Assembly: GCA_041399085.1 (NCBI GenBank)
Contig: JAWKTM010000026.1
Location: 32,898 to 96,897 of the forward strand
DNA: 64,000 nt
Source: JAWKTM01 sp041399085
GTDB lineage: Bacteria; Planctomycetota; Planctomycetia; Pirellulales; Pirellulaceae
Direction of reading: 5' to 3'
The position numbers were made by a program, and so were the translations under genes. Of the stretch, positions 37,892 to 49,521 are shown piece after piece. The notes under the pieces were generated by a model. That model made no database searches. It saw only the letters and a program-made list of their open reading frames with translations, and was not told the DNA's origin. Position 1 is the first letter of the stretch, and the number at the start of each line of letters is the position of its first letter.

Positions 37892-40606
37892 TTAGTGATT
37901 AACGATGAACTCCTTGGTGTTGACCAAAAGCCCAGAGCAGATCTTTCACGCCATCGAATGGCGTATCCGCTTCGCGGAGGTGAATAGGCTGCGTCCCATT
38001 TCGCGTTCGTCGGGATAACGGGTGAGCGAGCGGAGATAAGCCTGCTCGACCAACTCCTTCAGTTGCTCGTCATCCATCGGCTCGGCGGACTTCGGTGCGT
38101 CCTTGGCAGCCGACAGTCGCTTCCAAATCCTTGCGAGCTGCTGTGCGAGCCGCTCCTCAACCGCCTTGATGGCCTTTTTCGCCACCATCGCTCTCACGGA
38201 GCTTCTTCAAGCGTCCGCTCGAACTGCGTCACAACTTGCTCGGCGCGTTCGATAGATCGCGGCGGTTCGTAGCATCCGCGGCGTTGTTGCGGCTACCGCG
38301 ATCCCGCTCGGGCAAGCTGCCGAAGCCACCCCATCACCGCGATCCAGCAGCGAAAGCATATCGCGATCGTTTTTGCAGGAATACGGTTTGGAGCAATTGG
38401 ATTCGTTCGAGCGGTCGCAGTCACAATTGCTTTCGCGTATTGATTTGCCAAACACGGACAACGCGAACGCGGAACCTTGATTCGAGTTGCGGTTGCTCGC
38501 GGCCAAAGCGATCGCTCGGCCCTTCATCTGTTCGTGCATTTCGTCCACTTTGGCATCGGCCGCCGTGGCTTGCGTGACGGCGTCATAGACCACTTCGGCC
38601 GGTAAACGACGCGGTACGGCACGAGCGAAATTCCGCTCGTCCAACGTGTTCGTATCGTTCGGCCGCCACGAAGGCTTGATACGTGCGGCTGTTGGCGATC
38701 GTGCGATGAACCCACTTCATATCGAAACCATGTCGACGAAACCGGCGGCCAGTAATCCAGCAAAGCCTTGTTGCTGGGTGGATTGGCCAAATTGATGTCG
38801 TCCGGGCGGTTCCTAAGATGATGACCTACGTTGAAATAGGCGGCCCAGACCTGGTCGACGACGCGAGCATGCAGGTTGTCGCTTTCGGCATAACCAATCC
38901 ATCAACGGCTGGCGAACGTCTTCGTAGTCCTCGGTCTTTAGCGTTTCGCCGCCCAACAGACGGGCCGTCTCCGATCGGCGTGGTCAGCGGTTCGGCCATG
39001 TCGCCACGCGTCGTAATCGGCCGTGAAACCGTCGCCAATTCGGGAACGGAACCACGTGCCATAGCCAACAGTTCGCCGTAAGCCCGGCGTTGTTGATTGC
39101 CGCGCAAGCGCCGGGATCAATGTTCAACATCCAGAATCGCGTCGTATTCCTCGCGTTCCTTGCCATCCCGCGGGCGGCCGTTCAGAATAATTCACGTGAC
39201 GGAAAGTTCGTGAACTGCTCGAAGTCCTGCTTCGACCATTGATCGAACGGATGCTTATGGCACTGCGCACATTGTATGCGGATGCCCAGGAACGAGTAGG
39301 CGACTGCGATCGACCGAGCTTCCGGCACGCGCAAATCTTGCTTGGCCCAGAAATACTGGCATCGACGACAATTCGGCGAACGAGGCACCTTCCTTGTTCG
39401 CGTCGTCGACATCGTCTCGCAGAATTCCGCGTACGACTGACCCTCTTCGCGGCTGGTTGCCACCAAGATGCCCTCGACCAATTGATCGTAGGGCGAGTTC
39501 TCGACAACCCGTTTGTGAATCCAGTCGTACCAGTGCTGGCTGGGGGTCACACCGCGCACGCCTTGAGGACTGACGTTGCGGATCTGCGCGTCGTTGTTGC
39601 CGGTGAAATCGCACAGCCGCGTGGTCCACCAAGCCGCATAAGCCGGGCTCTCCAGCAACTGGTCGATCTTGCGAGCCCGCTTGTCCGGCGATTGGTCCGC
39701 CAGAAAAGCCGCCGTCTCCTCGGAGGTCGGCAGCGTGCCCGTCATGTCCAAGCTGAGTCGACGGAGGAACTCGGCATCCGAGGCCGTTTCCGACTGCACG
39801 ACGCCCAGCTTGCGAAGCTTCTCCAGCACCAATTCGTCGACTCGATTGAACGTCGGAGTCGCCGGATACTTGTCGCCCGTTACATTCGAGACCGGGCGGA
39901 TCACGGGAACAGGAACCACCGCGTTGTCATAGAAGGCGACCAAGTGCGTATCGCCTGGCTCGGCCGACGTGACCAAACCATGCTCGTCGATCAACGCCAC
40001 TTGATCGCTGTTGCTTTGAAAGCGGCAGAGCGGCGTCACGTCCTCTCGCGTACCGTCTTCCCACACCGCGACGGCTCGCAACTGAACCTGCTGGCCTTTG
40101 TCCGAGAACAATAACTCGGCGGGCTGAACTTCCAGTCGCTCAAGCTTTTTCACCTGAGCCGAGTCGAACTTCGCGCCAGCCTCAAGCCAGCGGCGGAATA
40201 CGTTGTACTGCCACGATCCCGTCTTGAAACGTTCACCGCCTTCGTGCAAATCCGCGTCGGCTGGCTTGACCAACATCAAACTTTCGACTGGATTCTCTTT
40301 GTCGATCCGGGGGCTTTCCTTGTCGTTGAGCGCGTCCAAGTCGGCTTGGAAATCGTAGCCGAATAGCGACAGTCGAAACCCGCCACGGCCTTGAAACGAG
40401 CCGTGGCACGATCGGCCATTGCAGCCCAGACGTCCAAACAGGGGCGAAACGTGACGTTGAAAATCGGGCGTTTCTTCGCCGTTCAAATCAGCGAATCGCT
40501 GATCGATTGGCGGCAAAATCTCGTCCGCCGCGCGGCTCGTCCGCGCGAAAGGACTGGCGAACGCGGCCAGCGTCACGGCAACGATGGCAAACAGACAGAT
40601 TCTCAT
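37892..40606 (-). pseudogene. DUF1549/DUF1553 exported cytochrome-like protein (frameshifted C-terminal half)
   Basis: ATG 40606 (site GGAGG seven bases away) opens an unbroken frame to 39182. It has a signal peptide (MRICLFAIVAVTLAAFASPF), a haem-like CNGRSCHGSF motif near residue 63, a Big-like segment and DUF1549 (RRLSLDMTGTLPTSEETAAF, AWWTTRLCDFTGNNDAQIR). The second CAQCHKHPFDQWSKQDF motif is also present. DUF1553 continues in pieces: VEQAYLRSLTRYPDEREMGR near 38050 and, after more shifts, LREADTPFDGVKDLLWA and a VNTKEFIVNH end with stop at 37892. At least four indels are needed between 39430 and 37892. Total length of about 900 residues is normal for the family. Confidence 0.78.
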
Positions 40607-40713
40607 TCCGCATCCTCCGGGAGTTCAAAAAGGTGGGCAGTGAATTGGGGTGAGTTGGTGGGTCGGACTGTTGATTCATTCGATAGCTCGGCGGCGAGTG
40701 AATGCACCGCGAG

Positions 40714-41433
40714 CTAATTGGTCTTCAAGTTCTTTGTGGGCGAGGGACGACGTGGCTTCGAGTCGGACTTCAACGGGCGCAACAACAATTCGACCTGTCG
40801 CTCGACCATTGCGTCACCCTGATTGTCGAGTCGTTCGATCTGTTGGTCCAAGCGATTCAGTCGGTCGGTCAACCGCTGGCGTTCAGCTTGATACACCTCG
40901 CGCTGCAAAGCCAACTTATGCTCCACGGCGGTTCGCAGGTCCTTTCTCAGTTCGGGCGAATCACCCATCAGCACTTGCGCCGTGAGCAACTCGACCCGCG
41001 ATTGAGCTTGCCACATTCGGACTTCCAGTTCGTACCGCGCCACATCGTTTTCGCGGTAAGGTCGCAGGCGTTCGGCCGTGCGCGATAAGTCGCGAATCGC
41101 CTTTTCAAACTCTTCCGGCTGATGGTCTCGCAGCGATTGCAGCAAGCCGTGCAACTCGGGATGGTATTGCTTGACGAAGGCCAACGCCGCGGTTTCTTTT
41201 TCCGGGGTGATCGCCGCGCCGGAACGCGGAGATTTTGCGGCCGACGCGGTTCGAGGCTTCGGTGCTCGCTTGTTATCGAACTTCGCCTCGGCAGCTTTCT
41301 CGGCCTGCACGACGACACGCGTTCGCTCCTTGGATTCCGCCCGCAACGCGTTGGCTGTTGCCAGGGTCGCTGTCAGCACGAACGCCCCTAGTACGAACGC
41401 AGCGTCGAATCGTACCCAGTTGAAATCACGCAT
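40714..41433 (-). CDS. Exported coiled-coil protein of unknown function
   Basis: A 239-residue protein starting MRDFNWVRFDAAFVLGAFVL, a signal peptide or N-terminal anchor. The rest is strongly charged helix, with heptad-like Leu/Arg/Glu spacing from about residue 100 (LQSLRDHQPEEFEKAIRDLS to RLTDRLNRLDQQIERLDNQ), predicting a long coiled coil. A basic tail ends it. It lies between the anti-sigma-like gene and the DUF1549 gene on the same strand, so it belongs to that cluster. It may act as a periplasmic scaffold; no family is recognised. Confidence 0.65.
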   Translation of the reverse strand: MRDFNWVRFDAAFVLGAFVLTATLATANALRAESKERTRVVVQAEKAAEAKFDNKRAPKPRTASAAKSPRSGAAITPEKETAALAFVKQYHPELHGLLQSLRDHQPEEFEKAIRDLSRTAERLRPYRENDVARYELEVRMWQAQSRVELLTAQVLMGDSPELRKDLRTAVEHKLALQREVYQAERQRLTDRLNRLDQQIERLDNQGDAMVERQVELLLRPLKSDSKPRRPSPTKNLKTN

Positions 41434-41498
41434 TCCGTATCGTCTCGTTCGAGGTGGAAAAAAGCGATGCGCCAAAGAAGCTCGATGAAACATCATGT

Positions 41499-42248
41499 CT
41501 ACGGTTTGTCAGTGGCAGGCGAGCCACCGTCGGTTGCCTCGCCAATCGTCGAATCATGGTTCCAGTCGCCCTCGACTTGTTCGCCGACGGACACAGCCGC
41601 CAGCATCCAAGATGGAGTCCGAGGTGCGACGTCATCGCCGCCAACCGCTTGGCCACCACCAAGGTCAATCACCTCCGAATCGCTGCCTTCGTCCACCTCC
41701 GACCAAGCGAAGTCGGAGGCAATGAACGGCGAGGTCAATGCGCTGTCATGGTCATACAACCAATCCATGCCAGCCCCAGTCACGCGCCGATGTTCCGCCA
41801 GTTCCTCGCGCGTGGCCAGCCAGAGATGCGCCAAGTCGGCATCGTTCGCGCTGTCAACGCCCGACGACACAATCGCCTCCTCGGGGTCGCTCGACGATCT
41901 CACGCCCGGCATTCCGAACAACGCGATCAACACGGCGGCGCCAATGCCGATCAAAGACACGAGCCGAGCCACCCGCTGCCGCGAATTGGATCGCAGATTA
42001 GGCCGCTCGGGCAATGCGGACGGAGCCGACGCCGACGCGGAGACCTCGGCGGCCAATGCCGCGAGGACCGCTCCAGTCATGCCGACGCAAGCGGACAACG
42101 CCTCACGGGCCGCTTGGCTCTCGGCCAGCAAACTCTCGAACGCCTCGCACTCGTCGCTCGAAAGCTCGCCGGTGAAATACTGGAACGCTTGCAACAGCAG
42201 AGCGTCATCTCCGCCGTCCGAGCTCATGTTGTGTTCGTTGTGATTCAT
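41499..42248 (-). CDS. Anti-sigma-factor-like membrane protein
   Basis: A protein of about 249 residues. The N-terminal part (LLQAFQYFTGELSSDECEAF, AAREALSACVGMTGAVLAAL) resembles the helical ASD-type anti-sigma domain. One transmembrane helix follows (VARLVSLIGIGAAVLIALFG, about 90-112). The C-terminal part is acidic and probably periplasmic. It is encoded 64 bp after the ECF sigma gene, the classic sigma/anti-sigma arrangement, though the HxxxCxxC zinc motif is absent. It would hold the sigma factor inactive until a signal arrives; the signal is unknown. Confidence 0.7.
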   Translation of the reverse strand: MNHNEHNMSSDGGDDALLLQAFQYFTGELSSDECEAFESLLAESQAAREALSACVGMTGAVLAALAAEVSASASAPSALPERPNLRSNSRQRVARLVSLIGIGAAVLIALFGMPGVRSSSDPEEAIVSSGVDSANDADLAHLWLATREELAEHRRVTGAGMDWLYDHDSALTSPFIASDFAWSEVDEGSDSEVIDLGGGQAVGGDDVAPRTPSWMLAAVSVGEQVEGDWNHDSTIGEATDGGSPATDKP

Positions 42249-42312
42249 GCGTGTGGATGCTCGCAATGAGCGTATTCTTTGACGCCCCGAAAATTCAACC
42301 GCTTTTCGGTTC

Positions 42313-42858
42313 TCAACTGTTCCAGCCGTCTTGGTCCAATTTCGACTTTAACTTTGCCAGCGCCTTTTGCATTCGCCACAAGGCCGTGCCGAGCGGGATT
42401 CCCAGTTCGGATGAAATCTCCGCAAACGTCTTCTCTTCGTAAATCCGCATGCGAACGACGCGAGCCTGCTCCGCTGGCAATTCATTTAGCAGACCGCGAA
42501 CTCGCTCAACCGTCTCCGCTCGCACTAATCCCGATTCAACCGGCTCCGTCGTATCGCCGCGTTCGGCCGCTCCGACAGCTTCTTCCGCCACTCGCCGCAC
42601 GACCCGGTCGCCCACGCCCTGACGGCGGCGGATGGCCATCGCCTCGTGAAAAGCCACCCGAAACAACCAGCTCTTCCGCGATTCCTCGCGCGTCTCGCTG
42701 CCCCGTTCCACTAATTTCACGAACGTGGCTTGCAAGACGTCTTGTGCTAACTGAGCATCTCGCAACACGCCGACCAGGAAGCGCCGCAGTTCCTCCGCGT
42801 GCTCGCTGTACAAGGCCGCAACCACGGCCGAGTCAAGCTGGCAATCATCAGCGGACAA
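42313..42858 (-). CDS. ECF-type RNA polymerase sigma factor
   Basis: A 181-residue extracytoplasmic-function sigma factor. Region 2 has RRFLVGVLRDAQLAQDVLQA and TFVKLVERGS; region 4 has LNELPAEQARVVRMRIYEEK and FAEISSELGIPLGTALWRMQ, a clear helix-turn-helix. Its TTG start at 42858 has GAGGAG seven bases upstream. It heads the minus-strand run sigma, anti-sigma-like protein, coiled-coil protein, DUF1549/1553 and DUF1501, and probably controls its own cluster. The 225-bp region before the ABC permease gene should contain the promoter. Confidence 0.88.
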   Translation of the reverse strand: MSADDCQLDSAVVAALYSEHAEELRRFLVGVLRDAQLAQDVLQATFVKLVERGSETREESRKSWLFRVAFHEAMAIRRRQGVGDRVVRRVAEEAVGAAERGDTTEPVESGLVRAETVERVRGLLNELPAEQARVVRMRIYEEKTFAEISSELGIPLGTALWRMQKALAKLKSKLDQDGWNS

Positions 42859-43083
42859 CGAACGACTCCTCGCGGACGGGACGGCCGGTTAGCCGTGCCG
42901 CTGGAGAAACAGACGCGCAACCCGGACACTTTATTGGGTCTAACCGGCTATTTTCTTGAAATGTAAGTTTAACGTGAATCTGGCGACCGTAGGCACTCGG
43001 CAAGCTTTTCGGCTTCACCCTATAATGGCCGACTTCGAGTCGCGTTGGCAACGCGTTTGGATCGAGAATCTAGGAGTTCTGTT

Positions 43084-44909
43084 TTGCTACTCGGGCCGGT
43101 TTTCGGACGCGAGGCGGTCACGACCCCCCGCCGCTCGCGTCATTATCTCTACCGTTCGGTGTACGTCGCTTCGCTGCTCGTGCTGATGTGTACGGCATGG
43201 TTGGTGATGGCCGGAACGCAGGTCATCCACAACATCGGCGACATGGCCAAGTTCGGCACGGCGATCTTTCAGATTTTGGCAGTTGCAATTAGCACTGCTA
43301 ACGTTTTGGCCGCTTTGTTCTCGGCTAGCGCCCGATTCGCTCGGGAGAAGGACAAAACCGGACCCTGATTCTGTTGCTGATGACCCGGATCACGAACGGC
43401 GAACTCGTGCTTGGCAAGATTGCCGCCAGCTTGCTCAATGTGCTGGCGATGCTGCTTGCGGCCTTGCCGTTGTTCATGGCAATCACGCTGTTCGGCGGAG
43501 TTTCGTTCGACCAAATCCTCCGCGTGTTTTGGTCACGCTCACCACGGTTTGTCGCCGCTGGTTGCCTGGGAGCCACCGTCGGTTTCGCCCGCGAAGACGT
43601 TTCAGACGCTGGCCATTGCCGCTGGCGGCGGTGCTCTGGATCGGCCTGTGGGAAGCCGTGGCGGCGGAGTATTCGGCAGCCAGTTCGGCGGGCGATCACG
43701 TCCGCCTGGGCGGCACGATTCAGTCCGGTACGAGCGGTCTGGGAAGCCATGCAGCACGATTCGGAGTAGCGACGGATCCCAGTTGGTTTTATCTGGCAAC
43801 ATCCACGGCTATGAGTCTGCTTCTCAGTGGCTTCGCCGTCGGCGCGTCGCATCTGGAATCCCTCGCGGGATGTGCGTCGAGGGCAAGCCGCGGCGATGGA
43901 AGCCGAAAGCATTTTTCGGCGGCGACAACGATTCGCGGCGATCGGATGCCGAGGCGGCTCGCCGGAGTCACGTCGACGCGCGGGTGCGGACGGCGTCCGC
44001 CAAAGTCGCCGCGTGTGGGACAATCCAATTCTCTGGCGCGAAGTCTGTACCTGGGCCTACGGACGCAAAGTGCTCGTGATTCGGCAACGTCTTATTCTTT
44101 GCCCATGGCTCTGATGGCATTGACGCAGATGTCAACCAGTGGCAGTTCGGTCGACTGAGCCGTCGCTCGACGGCCATTGTGCCTCCAGCGGCCATGGCGT
44201 TGGCGCGTATATGTTGGTGAGCCTCGTGATTATCAACGCCTTGGCCGTTACCAGCGTCACGAACGAGCGAGATGGACAAGCCATCCGTTTGCTGGTCACC
44301 GATTTGTCGCCCAAGGAATTCGTATTAGGCAAATTGTTTGGGGTGATGTATGTGACCAAAGAAATGATCGCCCTGCCTAGCATCTTATGCGTGTACGCTA
44401 CTGGCTGGGCGGTGTATCCGCCGAGAACCTGGCATACTTAATCGGAGGCTGGGTGGTCTTGGTCGTCTATGTGTCGATGTTGGGAATTCATTGCGGCATG
44501 ACTTACGCCGAATTCACAGTCGGCCGTCGGCGTCAGCAGGATGCGTGTTTTTCTGTTCTTGGGGATCGTCCTTGCATGGTGATCATGGTTTCGTTCAGCG
44601 GCTCGTTCGGTGGACAATTAGCCCCCTTCTTGGCATTTATCCTAGGTGGCGGGATCGGTTTGTATGTTACCCTCGGCATAGAAATCCGTCGCCAGCCATT
44701 ATGATCACCTCGTTCTTGTTGCCGTTTCTAACGTTTTTTCGCCATTACCAGTTTCATCCTCCGCAAGGGAGGAATTGACAGTCTTTCTGGTGACGGCGGT
44801 GGCTTACGGATTCAGCACTACGGCCATGATGATCCCGGCAATATTTGAGTTTGATATTGCGATGGGGCACTCAAAACTGGCCGATGGTAGCGGGGTTTCC
44901 CTCCACTGA
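43084..44909 (+). pseudogene. ABC-type transporter permease (many frameshifts)
   Basis: Pieces of one polytopic permease lie in changing frames. The first is LLLGPVFGREAVTTPRRSRH and YLYRSVYVASLLVLMCTAWL. Then come NGELVLGKIAASLLNVLAML, LFGGVSFDQILRVF, LWIGLWEAVAAEYSA, RDGQAIRLLVTDLSPKEFVL, GKLFGVMYVTKEMIALPSIL and LIGGWVVLVVYVSMLGIHCG, ending near 44909. This is the planctomycete ABC-2-like permease with an internal repeat of the 'ELVLGK' segment. TTG 43084 follows AGGAG by seven bases. At least six indels are required. No ATPase gene is adjacent. Confidence 0.65.
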
Positions 44910-44974
44910 CGCAGGCGCTCGCACACTATCGCGGCCGATGGCCATTCGCCTCTCTTTTCCGACCAGTCGCCAGC

Positions 44975-46233
44975 ATGTTACTTGAACTCGCTCCCTGGCT
45001 GATCGCGATGCTGGCGGCGATTGCGTGCTCGGCATTTTTTTCGGCCAGCGAAGCCGCTTTGTTTATTTGCGATGGCCGGACCGAAAGCGATTGGCCGAAG
45101 GCACGGCTTCCCAACAGCTCGCGGCACGATTGCTGAACGATCCCGACCGACTGTTGTCGGGTGTGTTGTTTTGCAACCCTCGTCGTCAACATGCTGTACT
45201 TTGCCATTACGTCGATCGCGGGCCTACAGATCGAACAGGCGGGCAGGCAGTCGGTCATTGTCGATCGGATTCTCGACGTTCTCCGTTTTGGTCGTCATTG
45301 TGATGGCCGAGATGGTCCCAAGAGTTTGGCGGTCTTGCAGGCGTATTGGTTGGCGGGTCTCGTTGCCCGACCTCTGGCATTAGCCGTGAGATTGGTGGAC
45401 CCCGTAATGCCCGCCTTGCGAACAGCCAACGTATTGAGCCAGCGATTGGTTTGGCCCGGTTTCTCGAAAGAGCCGTACATGGAGGTTTCGGACCTCGAAC
45501 GCGCGTCGAACTATCCACGACCGATGCGGATTTGATCGAGCAAGAGCGACTGGTGCTGCACGCTGTCGTGCTTGTTGTCCGGAAATTCGCGTGGATGAGT
45601 GGATGCGGCCGCGGACTCGCTTCTTGGCCGCCCGCCCGTTAGCGTCGACGATTTGGACGGTCGCCGTCCGGCGAGCGGCTATTTGCTGGTGACGGAACCG
45701 GATTCGAAGTCGCCGGTGCGATACCGCTGCGTGATTTGGCTCGGTTGCCGCGGTTCGATCTACAGAAGTTCGCCGAACCAGTATTAATTGTTCCCTGGTG
45801 CGCTTACCGTGGCGGATGTACTGGAAAAGATGGTTGCCCAGCGGCGACGCGTAACGGTAGTTGTGGACGAATTTGGCGAAACGATCGGCATTCTCACATC
45901 GAGGACGTGCTGGATACCATTTTCTCCTATGGTCCATATCTCGCAGCGGTCGCCCCACGGAACTCGCTCGATCTTGCAAGTCAGCGATACGTTATGGCAT
46001 GTCACGGGGATGACGAGCTTGCGACGTTTGGGACGCTATTTCAACACGGAGAGTGCCGCCCAGCCGCAGTGTGACCGTCGCGGGGGAGTGATTCAGAGTC
46101 CTTGCAACGCCTGCCCGAACTGAACGACGAGTGTGACTGGGGGCCTTTTCACTTGCGGGTGCTCGTCATCCGACCGAGGTCGGATGCTGGTCGGAAACTG
46201 ACTCGACCCATTCCGGTGGAGCAGGACAAGTGA
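44975..46233 (+). pseudogene. CNNM/hemolysin (DUF21-CBS) family protein 1 (frameshifted)
   Basis: ATG 44975 opens MLLELAPWLIAMLAAIACSA, then FFSASEAALFI, the DUF21 start. Later frames carry membrane segments (LVVNMLYFAITSIAGLQIEQ), CBS-region pieces (DEWMRPRTRFLAARPPVSVD), CBS2 (ADVLEKMVAQRRRVTVVVDE, FGETIGIL) and the CorC/HlyC end (QRLPELNDECDWGPFHLRVL). The stop is at 46231-46233 and overlaps the next gene start as GTGA. Such proteins take part in Mg2+/Co2+ efflux or membrane repair. Several one-base indels break the frame. Confidence 0.62.
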
Positions 46234-47181
46234 TTGTCATCCTCCTGCTCCTGGTCGTCGGTTTGTTGCTGAGCGCTTTTCTACAGCGGCAGCGAGCAGG
46301 GATTCTACCGAGCGACGCGAGTGCGTTTGGTGTTAGATAGCCGATCGGGAGATTGGATATCGCGCGACTGTTATGGCTAACGAACAATCCAGCGTTGTTT
46401 GTGGCCACCACGTTGATCGGAAACAACCTAGCGAACTATCTTACGTCGCTGGGCACGGTGCTGGCGCAGCGAATCAGGCCGGCCGGATCACACTTTGTCG
46501 ATCTTATCGCGCCGGTCCTATTTACGCCGATAGTGTTTGTCTACGGCGAATTGCTTCCTAAGAATCTGTTCTTTCATGCCCCGAATCGTTTTATTTTGAC
46601 TGGCCGGCCCGCCATTTCTATTATGTACGGTGGCGTTCTTGCCGATTTCCGGTCTGCTGTGGGTGTTTGGCCGAGTCTTGCAACGATTGTTAGGCTCGAC
46701 TCCCTTACGTGTGCGTTGACTTTGGCCAGAAGAGAACTGCGGCAAGTGATCGTGGAGGTAAAGATACGGCTTACTCCACGGTGTACAACAACGGTTGATC
46801 GAAAACTTGTTCGAGACCGCGTCCGATCCAATCGCTCCATTTGTCGTGAGGCTAGAGAATGTCACACACGCGCTGAACGCCTCGCATTCGGTCTATGAAG
46901 CTTGCCAAGACGAACAATGTGGACGCAGTGTGCTTGTTTGATCCGCATAGCGCGAATTGGTCGGCTATGTTCGTTTGGCCGATTTGTATCTGGACGAATC
47001 ACCCCTTTCGGATTCGATTCAGTTATTGCCGAGAATTGCCCCAACCGAACCGGTGATTGCCGCTTTGATTCGCCTGGAAACAAGCAACGCCGATATGGGG
47101 CAAGTGGTCGATCGCCAGGGCAAGACATTGGGAATCGTGTTCACCCGACAGTTGACAGTTCCGCTATTCGACGGAGTCTAA
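46230..47181 (+). pseudogene. CNNM/hemolysin (DUF21-CBS) family protein 2 (frameshifted)
   Basis: GTG 46230 overlaps the end of the first CNNM gene; the first residues are VIVILLLLVVGLLLSAF. One extra C at about 46279 breaks it; restored, it reads YSGSEQGFYRATRVRLVLDS, then LWLTNNPALFVATTLIGNNL and PIVFVYGELLPKNLFFHAPN. The end, GYVRLADLYLDESPLSDSIQ then VVDRQGKTLGIVFTRQL, reads cleanly to a stop at 47181. This is a second DUF21/CBS transporter, shorter than the first. Tandem paired CNNM-like genes with overlapping ends are common in planctomycetes. Confidence 0.62.
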
Positions 47182-47248
47182 GTCAGCATATCGCTGGTTT
47201 CGTATTTTGAATTTGCCGAGATGCTATTCGACGAATGACGCCGCTGGA

Positions 47249-48579
47249 TCACATTTCTTCCGGCGGCGCGGCAGGATCAGCGGCGGCACTCACGCCCGTT
47301 GCGACTTCGGGCAAATACCCGCTCGTTGATAAATCGGTCCGGACCTGTTCTCGTAAACCATTCAGCTGAAACGCGAAGCAGTGCGGCCCCAATTAAACAA
47401 GTCTCCCGCCGCACATCACAGCGGTGGGGGCCCTAATGGTCTGCCAACGCACCGGCAAGCAGGCTGCCCAGCGGTGCAGTTCCCATAAAGGCCATCGTAT
47501 AGAAACTCATCACACGTCCCCGTTTATCTTCGTCAACAATCGTTTGCAACAGAGTGTTACAAGCTGCCATTTGCAACATAATGCCCATGTGATTACCAGA
47601 AACGCCAATGACAACGGGATCGTTCGGGACCATGAGAAGGCGATCATACCCAGACCGAGCAGTGAAGTCGCCCATACCATTTTGCGACCCAAACCAAAGA
47701 CCGTTCGGCGCGAGGCCAAGTATAAGGCGTACGATCAATGCTCCGACGCCCGAGGCGCCGTTGAGAAATCCATAAAGCTGTGGGCCGCCGTGAAGTACAT
47801 CACTGGCGAATGCGGGAAGCAAGACTGTCATCAGCATTCCCGTCAGGCTGACCAGTGCCATCATCAACAACGCGTATCGGTGGAAACCCAAAGGCGTAGC
47901 GATCCCTTCACTCAATCCTGCTCGAAAACGGCCGGTGGGACGCGGGCGTGAGGGCAGAAATCTCGCATGATGGCATAAGCAATGATAACAGCCAAATAGC
48001 TGATCGCGTTGAACAAGAAACGAGGATCACGCCGGCCACTGTTAGCAGAATGCCTGCCGCGAACAGGCCAATCAGGCGAGATGCGTGACAAGGATGAATT
48101 CAAAGCGATCGCGTTGGGAAGATCCTCGCGAGTCGGGACCATATCCACAAGGAAAGCTTGTCGTGTGGGCATATCAAAGGCATTCGCCAACCCCAGCACG
48201 CCGCTGAGAGCGAGAATATTCCACACTTGCAAGTTGTCCTCCAGACCAACAGCAGCAGGACAATCGCTTGCATCATGGCCACGGACTGGGTTGCTATGAG
48301 CGTCCGTTGGCGACTTACGCGATCGGATAAAACTCCAGCGACCGGCGCAGAAAGAATGTCGGTATCTGAGCTGCAAAAGCGACCGTTCCCAGCAATAGCG
48401 AAGACCCGGTCATTTGATAGACGAGCCATGCCAGCGCGGTTTGCTGCATCCAAGTGCCGGTAAGCGAGATTCCTGCCCAGCATGAACAGGCGATAGTTTC
48501 GGTGCCGTAATGCTCAGCATTGCGCGCCCACGGGAGCAGGCGATGCGGATGGCTGCGAGCTTGCCAGAGGTTCTGCCAT
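47249..48579 (-). pseudogene. MFS_3-type major facilitator (frameshifted)
   Basis: The intended start is ATG 48579 (MAEPLASSQPSASPAPVGA), with AGGAA five bases upstream. Pieces then read TGTWMQQTALAWLVYQMTGS, SSLLLGTVAFAAQIPTF, APVAGVLSDRVSRQRTLIAT, GVLGLANAFDMPTRQAFLVD and MVPTREDLPNAIALNSSL. The second half is unbroken from 47915 (YALLMMALVSLTGMLMTVLL to DEDKRGRVMSFYTMAFMGTA). After the stop at 47433 a further frame gives GYLPEVATGVSAAADPAAPP and a stop at 47249, the family end. This is an EntS-like exporter family; substrate unknown. Confidence 0.62.
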
Positions 48580-48724
48580 GTTCTTCCTGAGTGGATTCGT
48601 CGCGTTCGACGCTTGTATACACGACGAAGCGGCGGTCGCAAAACAGGTGCCAGCAGCGGCGGCAGGTTTGGCGATCACCCGGATGCGGTTTCAACCGCGA
48701 ACGAGTGCTGCTTGCACGCGTGAG

Positions 48725-49521
48725 TTAGCCGATGTGAAGCTGTTCGAGCTGGCCTTCGAGTCGGCCAGTAACTCGCGATAGTCAAACGACTCGATCTCTT
48801 CGCCCAATAATTCCAGCTCGTAGAAGCCGTCGTAACCGCCGCGTGTGAGACGACGCACGATCTCGGCAACGGAATTTCGCCGTCGCCCAGTCGACAGCGG
48901 TCCTGTTCGCCTTGCGGCGGTCGGCGGGCATCGCCGGTTGCACCGAGCGATTCGTGACGCCAATTCTGGCAGCCGCTCGACGACCGCCGGATCAAGTCCG
49001 AAATGGTAAGTATCCAACACCAGCTTGAGCCGCGAACGCCAGTCGAATCGATCACCTCCAGCGTATCGTCCAGATTCGTGAGAAACGTCCACTCGCTGAC
49101 AACCCTCGATGCATCGGCTCCAGTGCGAGCGTGACTTGCTGACGCTCGGCGCTCGACCAACTCGGACAGAGCTGTCCGCACCAATCGACGAGCATGGTTG
49201 TGCGTGTGACCGGCGCGGGCTCCCGTATAAATAATGAGGCAACTGGCCTTCAACGCCCCGGCCATCTCGACCGCGTCCACGGCGTCGGCCACCGCCTCTT
49301 TGAAGCTGCGGCCGTCACTGCCGGTGAAGCCGCCGGCCATGAGAGGCTCCGAAACCTCGGCAGCTTTCGGCCAGCAACTCGGCTCCCTTCTCTTCGCCGA
49401 TGTCCGACAGTTTCTGCCGCCACACGCCGAGCGCGCGGATGCCGGCCTGCAAATAAGACTGAACGTCCTCCTCGAACGTCCAGCGAAACGTCGTCATTTC
49501 ATTGACCGCAAAGCGAGCCAT
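48725..49521 (-). pseudogene. Sugar phosphate isomerase/epimerase, TIM barrel (frameshifted)
   Basis: ATG 49521 gives MARFAVNEMTTFRWTFEEDV and QSYLQAGIRALGVWRQKLSD, the start of an xylose-isomerase-like (AP_endonuc_2) barrel. Later frames contain LKVVLDTYHFGLDP-like sequence (written LKLVLDTYHFGLDP) and GYDGFYELELLGEEIESFDY. Restoring one base near 48755 gives ELLADSKA-QLEQLHIG and a stop at 48725. The length of about 265 residues is normal. Substrate cannot be inferred. It points the same way as the MFS gene 145 bp downstream. Confidence 0.6.
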
